Assembly (NCBI RefSeq): GCF_000005505.3 | Contig: NC_016133.3 | Coordinates: 51,673,237 to 51,737,236 of the forward strand | Direction of reading: 5' to 3' | DNA length: 64,000 nt | Source: Brachypodium distachyon | Lineage: Eukaryota > Streptophyta > Magnoliopsida > Poales > Poaceae | Shown here: one piece after another, positions 55,175 through 64,000 of the stretch | How the letters are laid out: each line of letters starts with the position of its first letter | How positions within the stretch are numbered: the stretch's first letter is position 1 | Translations under genes and position numbers: made by a program | The notes under the pieces: generated by a model | The model's database searches: none | Told to the model about the DNA's origin: nothing | Seen by the model: only the letters and a program-made list of their open reading frames with translations

Positions 55175-56993
55175 ATGGCGCCCACCGCTCCCAGGAAAGG
55201 GAAAGGCTCCAAGAGTTCCGCGGCCGGCAAGAGCGAGAAGGTTCCCAAGAAGCCCATCTCGGAGAAGGACCAGAAGAAACGGGCGCTGAGGGCCACGCAC
55301 GCTTTCTTCCGGCCTGGCTACAATGGCGAGGGGCTGGACAAGGTCCGGCACGCCGTCGCCTCTCGATTCAACGAGTAGGGGGAGACTCTCATCTTCCCCG
55401 TCGGCGCCGAGCACCAGGAGAATGACTTCCGGGTGTTCGCGCGCTTCATCTTCGCCGGGTTGGTGCCTCCATACTCCTTGTTCCTCCACGCACTCATGGA
55501 GGCGTACCAGCTTCGGGTGGCATAGTTCCACCCCACCTCCCTGACCCGTAGGTGAAATCCAGCGCGCGGTGGGCGGCCCGGCAGCAGAAGCCGGGACAGA
55601 GGGGGAGGAGACTCCTCCCGCAAGCACGGCGGCCCCGCAAGGTACTCTCTCAGAGCTTCCTCGCATCCATCGCCGGGTACCTCAATTTAACTTTAAGTTC
55701 TAATTTTTTCTTTGTCGCAGCCCCCACCGCGCCCGCAGTGAGAACAGGCGATGCGGTGGTCGATCTTGGCTCCGACGTCAAGGATGCGGAGATGAGAGAG
55801 GAGCCGGAGGCGGCTCCCGTGCCAAGCTCCACCGCGCCGGACACAACGGTGGCGGCGTCCAGCGTCGCTACCGAGGCGGGGCTCGGCGGCGCGTCCCCGG
55901 CCACGCAGGCCGAAGGCACGGATCCCGCGGCCACCTAGCAAGAGGCGTCTCTTGCTGGGGGCGCGGCAACTCCACCAGCCCCGCAAACTATGGGCGCGGG
56001 TGTGGAGGAGGCTGCGGCAGGGGAGCAACAGGCGGCTTCGCTGCAAGTGGACGACGCGCCCCCCGGCCAAACAGTGGCGGCGGGGGCCTCATCGTCATCT
56101 GCCGCTACCTCCGGCCCAGACCTCGGCATCCTTGCCGGGGCGACTTGGGACCCAATCACCTGGGACCCAAGCATCTACGATCGGGGGCACCAGTTCCTTG
56201 ACGCCATCAAGGAGCAGCAGCTGGCGTTCGTAACCTCATTCAACCAGGTGAAGGAGCGCCATGAACTCACGAAGGGCCTGCTCGGCGAAGTGTGGCAAGC
56301 CGTCGAGAGGGAACGGCAAGAGCTCTCCCGGCTACGGGAGGAGACGCGCCTGGCCCAGCAGGCCAGGGATGAAGCCGCAGCGCCGGTCGTCCCCGAGGCG
56401 GAGCTCCATCGGCCACTGGAGGCCCAGCTTGCTCGCCTCAACGAGAAGAGCGAGCTGGTCAGCAGTACCTCTCCCAGCTCCAGGGGCTGCGCACCAAGCT
56501 GGAGGAGCAGACCAAGGCCGCGGAGGACGCGGCAGTGGCGTTGGCACGGCGAGAGAAGGAGCTCAATTCCGCCAAGGAAAAGAGCGCCCAACTCGAGTCC
56601 GAATTGGCCACTGCCCAGGGCGAGCTCGTCAAGATGGGCGAGGACAACGTGGCCAAGGCCATGGAGATCTCGCGGCAAGCGGAACTCCTCCGCCAGGCCA
56701 AGCACGCTGTGGCGCTGGCACGCGGCAACCACGCCATGCTGGTGGAGCAGCGTCGAAGGGAGACCATGAAGCTGCTCGGGATCGCCCGGGCGGTGCGCCA
56801 CCTGCTACCGCGGTTCGAGCTGCAGGCCGCGCAGGTGGACGGCACGGACATCAGCACGCTGATCCCGTTCTTCTCCGACATGGTGGGGAAGCTCGGGGCG
56901 CTCGACGTGTGGATCTCCAAGTTCTGCGACGAGGAGATAGCCTCGTGCGCCATGAGACGATCCTCCCCCGGGTGCACCTCCACCACCTTTTAG
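55175..56993 (+). pseudogene. Antisense ORF of the gypsy element ('putative gypsy-type transposase' family), with stops and frameshift
   Basis: Located between integrase and 3' LTR but on the opposite strand to gag-pol. The start is MAPTAPRKGKGSKSSAAGK at 55175; a stop at 55376 is followed in frame by GETLIFPVGAEHQ, then a stop at 55523, an intron-like CT-rich stretch near 55,690-55,720, an Ala/Thr-rich linker, a stop at 55936, and from 55,990 a long frame with extended coiled-coil character (KEQQLAFVTSFNQVKERHEL, QAVERERQELSRLREE). A frameshift occurs near 56,460; the frame from 56,535 continues the coil and ends ...DVWISKFCDEEIAS. This kind of ORF is often annotated in grass genomes as a putative gypsy-type transposase; no transposase activity is known to me. 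Confidence 0.7.
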
Positions 56994-56999
56994 GTTCAG

Positions 57000-57500
57000 C
57001 AAAACTTGGAGATACTGCACTAGCACTACTGGGCACCACTAAATGACACAGCCCGTGAGCGGTCCACGAGCACCACAGTGCGCCCAATTCCGTCTTTCCC
57101 TGCATGTCAAATTCTTACCGGGCCCAAGATACTGCAATTTTTTTTGAAATGCACGAAAAAGACGCAACACAGATAGAGCACAGGTAACCCTCCGGCCTCC
57201 CAGCCCCCGGGCACAGAAGGGTCGATGCCAAACTTGGTTGTGAGCACTCTTCCATTCCAGGACGCAGCTTCTGCGTGATGCACGTTGCGGGGAGCCCGGC
57301 AACGGCATGGGCCCGTGCCGGAGTGTTCCGGCATCGGGTTTTTGTTTTCGAGGTTCCGGCAGCCCCCTGCTCACAACCAATGATGGAACGAGACTTCTGC
57401 GCACCTAAAGCAGGAGACAGAAGGAAAAACATGCAAATAATCGAGACAACTTGAAACTCAGAGGAAAGCACTTATCTTTATTCATAGAAACTAGCGGTTT
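57000..57500. other. Non-coding spacer within gypsy copy 2
   Basis: Between the end of the antisense ORF and the integrase C-terminus. The sequence after CACCACCTTTT departs from the tail of the antisense ORF as seen at 62.9-63.5 kb, so a deletion or insertion happened here. No frame with a recognised domain. Confidence 0.5.
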
Positions 57501-57679
57501 ACGATCGGGGGTTGCCCGGCTACACTAGTTCGAGAGGCATGCTGCCGGAGCATCACCTGTGGGTCGGGCTCCACCGCTTCACGGGTAGAACTTACGCAAG
57601 TGCTCAAGGTTCCAACTCTTTTGCATCGGCAAGTCTTCTTCGGTTTCCAGCCGGACAACCCTCGGCCTGGTTACCTGCA

Positions 57680-59573
57680 CTACCCGGAAGGGGCCCTCCC
57701 ATTTCGGAGCCAACTTGCTCCTGGCCTTCGTTCCTTGTATCCGGCGTAGGACAAGGTCTCCGATCTCGAGCTCCCGGGATGGACCCGCCTGTCATGGTAA
57801 CGGCGGAGTCCCTGCTGGTAGCGTGCAGCCCGCACAGTAGCCCGGCATCGAAGTTCTTCGATGAAGTTTAGATCGTCAACCCTCTGCTCGTGTTGGCTAT
57901 GGTTGCCGTACGCACGTACTCGAGGGGATCCATGCTTGAGCTCGAGGGGCAGCACCGTTTCTGCCCCGTAGACAAGGGCGAAAGGGGTTTCACCCGTTGC
58001 AAGGCTAGGTGTGGTCCTGATCGACCACATCACGGGCTGGAGTTCCTCGACCCAGTGCTTCCCGTGGCCTTTGAGCTTGTCAAAGGTTCTCGTCTTGAGT
58101 CCCCGCAGCACCTCTGCGTTGGCTCGCTCCGCCTGTCCGTTGCTCCTCGGGTGAGCAATAGAAGCGAAGTGGATCTTGGTGCCCATGCCCTCGCAGTATG
58201 CTTGGAACACGACGCTCGTAAATTGTGTGCCATTGTCGGTGATGATGCCGTTAGGCACACCAAACCGGCACACGATGCCCTAAAAGAACTTGACGGCCGC
58301 CTTGGCGGTCACCTTCCGCACTGGTTCCACTTCTACCCACTTGGAGAATTTGTCGATGGCCATGAGCAGATACTCGTAGCCGCCAACCGCTCTCGGCAAC
58401 TTGCTGACGATGTCCAGCCCCCGGACTGCGAACGGCCAGGAGGATGGAATGACGTGCAGGGCCTGCGCCGGCTGGTTGCTCTTCTTCGCATGGAATTGAC
58501 ACGCCTCACACGTCTTGACCAGTTGCTCGGCATCGACTAGCGTCGTAGGCCAGTAGAAGCCGTGCCGGAAAGCCTTGCCGGCTAGAGCCCAAGAGGTCAC
58601 ATGGTGAGAACATGTGCCTCGGTGTATCTCTTCCAGGAGTGCGTGCCCTTCGTCTCGGGGCACGCAAAGGAGCTTCACTCCATTTGCACGCCTCCAGTAG
58701 AGGCTCCCGTCCACCAGGGCGTACATCTTGGCTTGCCGGGCTACGCGTTCCGCGGCAGCATCATCTTCCGGGAGGGCTTCCCCCTCCAGGTAGCGGACAA
58801 TATCCACCGCCCAAGGCGGGGTTTCCCTGCTCATGCATGCCGCTACGTCAGCGGCATGGACCCCCGTTGTTGCGTGGTTTCCTTCGGTTGCCGGGGGGGC
58901 TTCCCCGACAGCCGGCTTGGGGGCAACCGAAAGCGCAGTCTGCCTGTGGCAGAACACCCCCGTCGGAACCTTCCGGCGCTCTACTACCAATTTTGACAGC
59001 TCCAGCCGTGAAGTTATCCCTGCGCTTGACGTGCTCGAATCGCAGGCCCTTGAACTTGCGTTCCAGCTTGCGGACCTCATCCACGTACGCTACCATCAGC
59101 AGGTAGTCGTAGTCCTTGTTAACCTGGTTGATCACGAGTTGGGAATCCCCACGAACAACCAGGCGCTTGATATCGAGGGCGATCGCCGCCCGCAACCCGA
59201 CAAGCAACCCTTCGTACTCGGCCGTGTTGTTGGTGGAGTTGGGGAAATCAAGCTCGATGGCGAACTTCAGCTGGTCTTCTGTGGATGACTCGATGACGAC
59301 TCCGGCGCCTGCTCCCTGCAGGCTGAATGCGCCGTCAAAGTAAAGGATCCAGTGGCCTTCGTCCAGCCTGCCGGGCAGGCTGGTCTCCGGCTCTTCTTCT
59401 TCTATGCCCGCCGAAGTCCACTCCGCAACGAAATCAGCCATAACCGCACTCTTGATGCTCTTGGTGTTCGTGAAGTGCAGATCGAACTCCGACAACTCCA
59501 TCCTCCATTCTTCCACCCTTCCGGTGGCTTCACGGTTGGTGAGGGCCCGCTCGAGGCAGAATCCCGACACCAC
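57680..59573 (-). pseudogene. RNase H and integrase of gypsy copy 2
   Basis: RNase H: HWILYFDGAFSLQGAGAGVV, NNTAEYEGLLVGL, VVRGDSQLVINQV (about 59,370-59,060). Integrase: the zinc site (H..CEACQFHAKK, about 58,630-58,480), LDIVSKLPRAVGGYEYLLMA, then a TAG at 58280 splitting KFF*GIVCRFG, and TDNGTQFTSVVF and RSNGQAERAN with the catalytic Asp and Glu. The integrase inserts cDNA into the host genome. The internal TAG and the one before RNase H (59589) separate the domains. Confidence 0.87.
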
Positions 59574-59588
59574 TGTGACGTGGTGAGC

Positions 59589-61196
59589 CTAGAAGTAGTG
59601 GCGCAGCTTGCGTGATGCAAGCAGAATCCCCAACAAGAGCTTCTGCACTTGCGGGTACCGCATGCGGGCGTCGTGTAACACCGTGCTGACGAAGTACACA
59701 GGGTGCTGCACGAGCCGTGTGCGCGGTGTTGACACCGCCGGTTCAACGGTGGTCTCCGGGTCCGAGGTGGTTGCCGGGGCTAGCTCAGCCTCCTGCCCCG
59801 CAACCTCAACCCCTGGGGGATCTTCTTCCCTCTCGGCAACTAGGACCGAGCTGACCACTTGGTCAGTCGCCGCTAGGTAGAGTAGTAGCGGCTCGCCCGG
59901 TTTGGGGGCGACGAGGATCGGTGGCGACTCCAGGTACCGCTTGAGATCCTGGAACACCGCCTCAGCCTCGGGGGTCCAGTCAATTGAGCCCTTCTTCTTC
60001 ATCACACTGAAGAAAGGCAGAGCGCGTTCGCCCAACCTCGAGATGAAGCGTCCCAGCGCGGCTACGCAGCCATTGAGGCGCTGTACATCCTTCACCCTGC
60101 GGGGAGCCTCCATTTTCTCGATAGCTTCTATCTTCTTTGGGTTGGCTTGAATCCCCTTGTGCGAAACCAAGAAGCTCAAAAGCTGCTCTGAGTCTACACC
60201 AAAGGTGCATTTCTCAGGGTTCAACTTGAGCTTGATCCTGGGAAGGTTATCAAACGTTTCCCGGAGGTCATCAATCAGCGAGTTCCTGCGCTTCGATTTG
60301 ATGACTATATCGTGCATGTAGGCCTCAATGTTCCGGCCTAGTTGGGATCCCAAGCACTCGCGTAATGCACGCTGGAATGTTGAGCCCGCGTTCTTCAACC
60401 CGAAAGGCATGCACGTGTAGCAGTAGCAGCCAACCGGGGTGATGAACGCCGTTTTTTCTTCGTCTTCGACTGCCATCTTAATTTGGTGGTAGACAGAAAA
60501 AGCATCCAAAAAACACAGCAAATCACAACTGGCAGTGGAATCTACGATTTGATCAATGCGAGGCACAGGGAAAGGATCTTCCGGACACGCACGGTTAAGA
60601 TCAGTAAAATCTACACACATGCGAAGTTTATCCTCCTCCTTGGGTACTACTACAGGGTTAGCTAACCAAATGGGGTACCACACTTCCCTGATAGCCTCCA
60701 CAGCTTTAAGCTTGTCCACTTCTTGCTTGATGAAATCTTTGCACTCCTGTGCTTGCCGGCGGATCTTCCCCTTGACGGGGCGGGCGTCCGGACGCACCGC
60801 GAGTCGATGCTCGATCACCTCCCTAGGGACTCCAGGGAGGTCCGACGGTTTCCAAGCGAACACGTCGGCGTTCTCCCGGAGGAAAGTGATGAGGGCGTTT
60901 CCTATTCGGCATTGAGGTTCGAACCGACGGTGACGGTGCGTTCCTCGTTGCCGGCTTGGAGGGGCAGCTTCTTCACCTTGGCGCCCCCCTCCTTGAGCTT
61001 CTGGCCCTTGCCGGGGCACGAGCTCGAGCCTGCGCCTCCCCCTACAAGCTCTTGCGGGGTAGCGCGGGCCTTCTTCGCTGCGCTTCGCTTCCGGCGACGT
61101 CCTCGTCTCCGGAATCGGTTGCAGCGGCGGCCTTGACGACCTCGCCAACACACCAGGCTGCGTCCTTGAGATCGCACCTGATGGAGAGGACTTCAT
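59589..61196 (-). pseudogene. Reverse transcriptase of gypsy copy 2, active-site mutated
   Basis: Contains the gypsy RT blocks VDKLKAVEAIREVWYPIWLA, MCVDFTDLNRACPEDPF, FLDAFSVYHQIKMAVEDEEK, PFGLKNAGSTFQRAL and the start of the connection and RNase H region (PEAEAVFQDLKRYLESPP). The YMDD box reads YMHD, replacing the first catalytic aspartate with histidine; the other copy at 23,980 keeps YMDD. FSVYHQ replaces FSGYHQ. The frame ends at a TAG (HYF*AHHV). Upstream, the region overlaps the protease frame. Confidence 0.88.
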
Positions 61197-61686
61197 ACGT
61201 GGACGGCATCTTCATCACGCCGTAGGCGCCATGAGTTGCGGCCATGAACTTGATCAGCGCCGGCCGACGAAGGATCCCGTTGTAGGGCAACGGGGTGTGC
61301 GCCACATCGAACACTAGGTGCTCGGTCCTGAATGCTTCCGGGGACCCGAAGGTAACTGGCAGCGTGATGCGCCACAAGGGACGCACAATCCCGGGGTTCA
61401 CTCCCTGAAACGGATCAGTGGGCTTCAACTGCTCCAGCGGCAGCTGAAGTTTCTCCACTAACCTGGCGGACAGGAGGTTCAACCCCGCTCCTATGACCAC
61501 CAGCACCTTGGTCACCGTCACGTTGTTGAAGATCGGTGAGACCACGAAGGGTAAAACCCTTGAGCCTAGCTGTCGGGCTGGGTGATCGTCGGCACTGAAG
61601 GTGATCGGCACGTGCGACCACTTCAGCGGCTGCTGTGCCTCCGCGTCCGGCAACAGCGCACACCCCTCCCGGGTGAGGGGCTTCAC
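61042..61686 (-). pseudogene. Protease/spacer region of gypsy copy 2
   Basis: Frame with VPITFSADDHPAR, NNVTVTKVLVVIGAGLNLLS and HLVFDVAHTPLPYNGILRR. This is the usual retropepsin-like block of the family between gag and RT. The active-site Asp position reads VVIGAG where related copies would have D(S/T)G-like residues; copy 1 reads VLVDNIAG. A functional protease is unlikely. Confidence 0.7.
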
Positions 61687-62838
61687 CGCGGCATGAGATG
61701 AGAGAGCGTAAACTCCCCCATGGATGCAGGCGACGCTGCGGGGCTCTTGGAAGCCGGGCTCGTCGCCCGCGCTGCAGTCAGACTCGCGCTGCTCCTCAGC
61801 GCGAGCCTTGTCGCGTCCCCGGGGAGGGCGCTCCCTGTCGGCACGGGCCTGGCCGCGCCCCCCTTGGGCTCCCTCTCTGCCGGTGTCCCCACCGGCAGGC
61901 TTCGGCCCCGCTCTGGGGTCGTTTGGGCAATCCCGAGAGAGATGTCCGATGTCACCGCAGTTGAAGCAGGTGCCGGCCGCTCAGCGCTCTTCGTGGCGCT
62001 GCTCGCACCTCTGCTTGATACCCTGCAGGATGCGGCAATCCTGCACGTCGTGGGTAGCGTTGGCGTGGATGGGGCAGCGGGATGCGTCGCCCGGCTTACC
62101 GCCAGACCCGTCGGCGGGCGAGGCCTTCTTCGTAGGCCTCGAGGCAGCCCCCGACTCCGCGGCGAGGATTTGCTTCCCGTTGCGCTTGCGGGAGCTCTTC
62201 TTCTGCGAGCCCTCAACGGGGCTCACGGCAGCCTTAGCTGCGAGTTCGGGCGCTAAGCGCCCCTGCTCGGCCATGGCGCACTTGTGCACCAAGGCGTAGA
62301 GCTCCTACGTCGTCCGGATCCGATGCGTGCTCAGCTTTTCTCGCATCTTGGGGTCGCGGATGTTGATGGCGAAGGTGTTGACGATGGCGGCAGCTTCCAC
62401 CTCCGGGATGGAGTAGGAGAGGCTGGAGAAGCGGTTGACGAAGCTCCGTCGCGTCTCTCCTGGCTTCTGCACCACGGTGTGCTGCTCCGCCATGGTTCCC
62501 GGGCGCTTGTAGCCGCCCTGGAATGCGCTCACGAACTGCTCGCGCAGGTCCGCCCAAGTGGCTAAGGACCCGGCTGGCAGGTTGAGCAGCCACGTTCTCG
62601 CTGATCCCTTGAGGACCATCGGGAACCAGTTAGCCCTGACCTTGTCGTCGCCGCCGATGGCGTGCATCCCCAACGTGTAGGTCAGGAGAAAATCCTTCGG
62701 GTTCACGGTCCCGTCATACATCCCAAGCGCCGGCGCTCGGCACTTGCGGGGCCATGTTACCCAGCGCAGCTCGCGGGTGAACGCGGTGCAGCCGTCCTCG
62801 GCGCCCATGGGAGCATCCTCTTGCTCCTCCGGGCGATG
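61683..62838 (-). pseudogene. Gag of gypsy copy 2, 5'-truncated
   Basis: Capsid core RELRWVTWPRKCRAPALGMY, FVSAFQGGYKRPGTM, KPGETRRSFVNRFSSL, STHRIRT and a zinc knuckle CFNCGDIGHLSRDC (about 61,970-61,929). Frame changes occur near 62,305 and 61,990. At its N-terminal end (about 62,838) the sequence switches to unrelated plus-strand sequence, so the natural start is missing. Confidence 0.83.
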
Positions 62839-64000
62839 GCATGGTGGGGAAGCTCGGGGCGCTTGACGTGTGGATCTCCAAGTTCTGCGACGGGGAGATA
62901 GCCTCGTGCGCCAGGGAGATCGCTGAGACAATCCTCCCCCGGGTGCACCTCCACCACCCGGACTTCCCCTTCGAACAATTAACGTTTTATTAGCTCGTGT
63001 AATCGTTCACTGCTTTTTATGAATTTTGTTTTCTGGTTCTACTTGTTACTCGTTTCTTGTTCCTGGGATTGACTCGCGGGGTGGATCTACTGGCACTCGT
63101 GTGCTATGTCTTGTGTTGCCGGGGACTCGCGCACGACACACTTAACCGGACCAGGGACCCGGGACGGACCCGCAGTACCGACCTTGGGTCACGTAGCGGC
63201 GGCGAGCCACTCCGCTTGCGGGATAGCTACCCCCAAGCATGCGCTCACGAGACGGACCCACGAGCCGCACGAGGGGCGCACTCCCCCTGCAAGCGTCCTT
63301 CTAACACCCCAGCCACACGGAGGGCTCAATCCACACCAGCGAGTCAATGCTAAGCGTCAGAAAGTTAGGTGATCAGGGCGATGGTGGGCAAGCTCGGGGC
63401 GCTCGACGTGTGGATCTCCAAGTTCTGTGACGGGGAGATAGCCTCGTGCGCCAGGGAGAACGCTGAGACGATCCTCCCCTGGGTGCACCTCCACCACCCG
63501 GACTTCCCCTTCGAGACACTGCTGGACGCCTGGTCAGACAGCGAGGACGGCCCTACTCACTGCAAGGCGGTGAGCAGGTTCGTCGAGGATGTGGCGGACC
63601 GACCGGATGCAGAGGAAGCCGGAGCCGGAGCCAGAGCCAGAGGCGGAGCCTCCAGCCGAAGACCCCGACAACTAGTCGCCGCAGCCCCTGCTGGTCCTTG
63701 TCTTATCTTTGTGTCTTTGTTTTTGATTCCTGCAAGTACCGCGCTTGGCGCCGTTCGAACAATTAACATTTTATTAGCTCATGTAAACGTTCACTACTTC
63801 TATGAATTTTGCTTTCTGGTTCTACTTGGTACTTGCTTCTTGTTCCCAGGACTGACTCTCGAGGTGGATCTACTGGCCTTCGTGTGCTATGCCTTGTGTT
63901 GCCGGGGACTCGCGCACGACAAAATTAACCGGACCAGGGACCCAGGACGGACCCGCAATGCTGACCTGGGGTCAAGTAGCGGCGGCGAGCCACTCCGCTT
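62838..64000 (+). repeat. Tandem duplication of the antisense-ORF tail
   Basis: Copy A (62,838-63,375) and copy B (63,376 to beyond the window) both contain GTGGGGAAGCTCGGGGCGC (GTGGGCAAGC in B), a period of 540 bp. Copy A lacks 244 bp that are present in B between two TTCGA motifs (63,510-63,514 and 63,754-63,758). Copy B encodes MVGKLGALDVWISKFCDGEI..., ...FPFETLLDAWSDSEDGPT and FVEDVADRPDAEEAG to a stop near 63,675. Both tails end in TTAACATTTTATTAGCTC-like non-coding sequence. Confidence 0.85.

Larger units (their letters stand above)
53899..62838 (-). mobile_element. Ty3/gypsy LTR retrotransposon, copy 2, minus orientation, 5' end missing
   Basis: Same family as the copy at 19,915. Reading on the minus strand: gag (62.8-61.7 kb), protease, RT, RNase H, integrase (to 57.5 kb), then the antisense ORF region and the 3' LTR (54767-53899). 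The 5' LTR, the primer site and the first part of gag are gone; at 62,838 gag is joined to plus-oriented antisense-ORF sequence. Several stops and an RT active-site change show it is dead. Confidence 0.9.

Noticed and set aside
1..64000. tRNA, rRNA, CRISPR or bacterial-type operon signals
   Set aside because: No cloverleaf-like sequence, rRNA core or regularly spaced direct repeats were noticed by eye; a covariance-model scan was not possible here.

Overview
The window is nuclear DNA from a grass, most likely a Pooideae/Triticeae-type genome. The reasons are spliced plant genes with GT-AG introns, Stowaway and Tourist MITEs, a BARE/Angela-like Ty1/copia element, two copies of one Ty3/gypsy family, a CACTA (En/Spm) transposon with the terminus CACTACTACAAAACGG, and nested LTR insertions. 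I cannot name the species. No bacterial-type operons, CRISPR arrays, rRNA or tRNA genes were seen.

Layout. 1-19.9 kb is gene space: a promoter-like TATA region for a minus-strand gene lying off the left edge (~0.2 kb); a single-exon DOG1-domain gene resembling INAPERTURATE POLLEN1 (6022-6699, minus); a four-exon PLATZ zinc-binding protein gene (7953-8888, minus); a stretch with possible plus-strand exons of unknown product (9.4-12.8 kb); and a gene for an ADP-ribosyltransferase-like-fold protein (15809-16678, minus). Four MITEs lie between them. 19.9-44.4 kb is a repeat block: a 5' half of a gypsy element (LTR, gag, protease, start of RT) joined at ~24,071 to a 5'-truncated copia element with a long intact gag-pol ORF and 3' LTR; then LTR fragments in both orientations; then a CACTA transposon whose Transposase_24-type gene is split by a solo LTR with a clean TTCCC target duplication, that LTR being itself interrupted by a second, truncated LTR element. 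The CACTA tnp2-type transposase (40.2-43.3 kb, minus) is broken by stop codons. The CACTA right terminus is at 44,401.

44.4-53.9 kb is gene space again: an intact PAP2 phosphatase gene (LPP-beta type, 45124-45741, plus); a 2.3-kb tract strikingly rich in the tetramer GTAC (46.5-48.8 kb); and an eight-exon VAP27-type gene (50902-52931, plus). 53.9-64 kb is a second copy of the gypsy family of 19.9 kb in the opposite orientation: 3' LTR, a plus-strand antisense ORF with coiled-coil character, then integrase, RNase H, RT, protease and gag on the minus strand, all with disabling mutations. It ends in a rearranged tandem duplication of the antisense-ORF tail.

The five recognisable host genes act in unrelated processes (pollen aperture/dormancy-domain protein, transcription regulator, ADP-ribosyltransferase-like protein, lipid phosphate phosphatase, ER membrane contact protein). 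The rest is a layered record of transposon insertion and decay. I found no convincing new multi-gene system. The most unusual unexplained signals are the GTAC-dense tract, the solo LTR that splits a transposase with the frame kept on both sides, and the inverted LTR pair.
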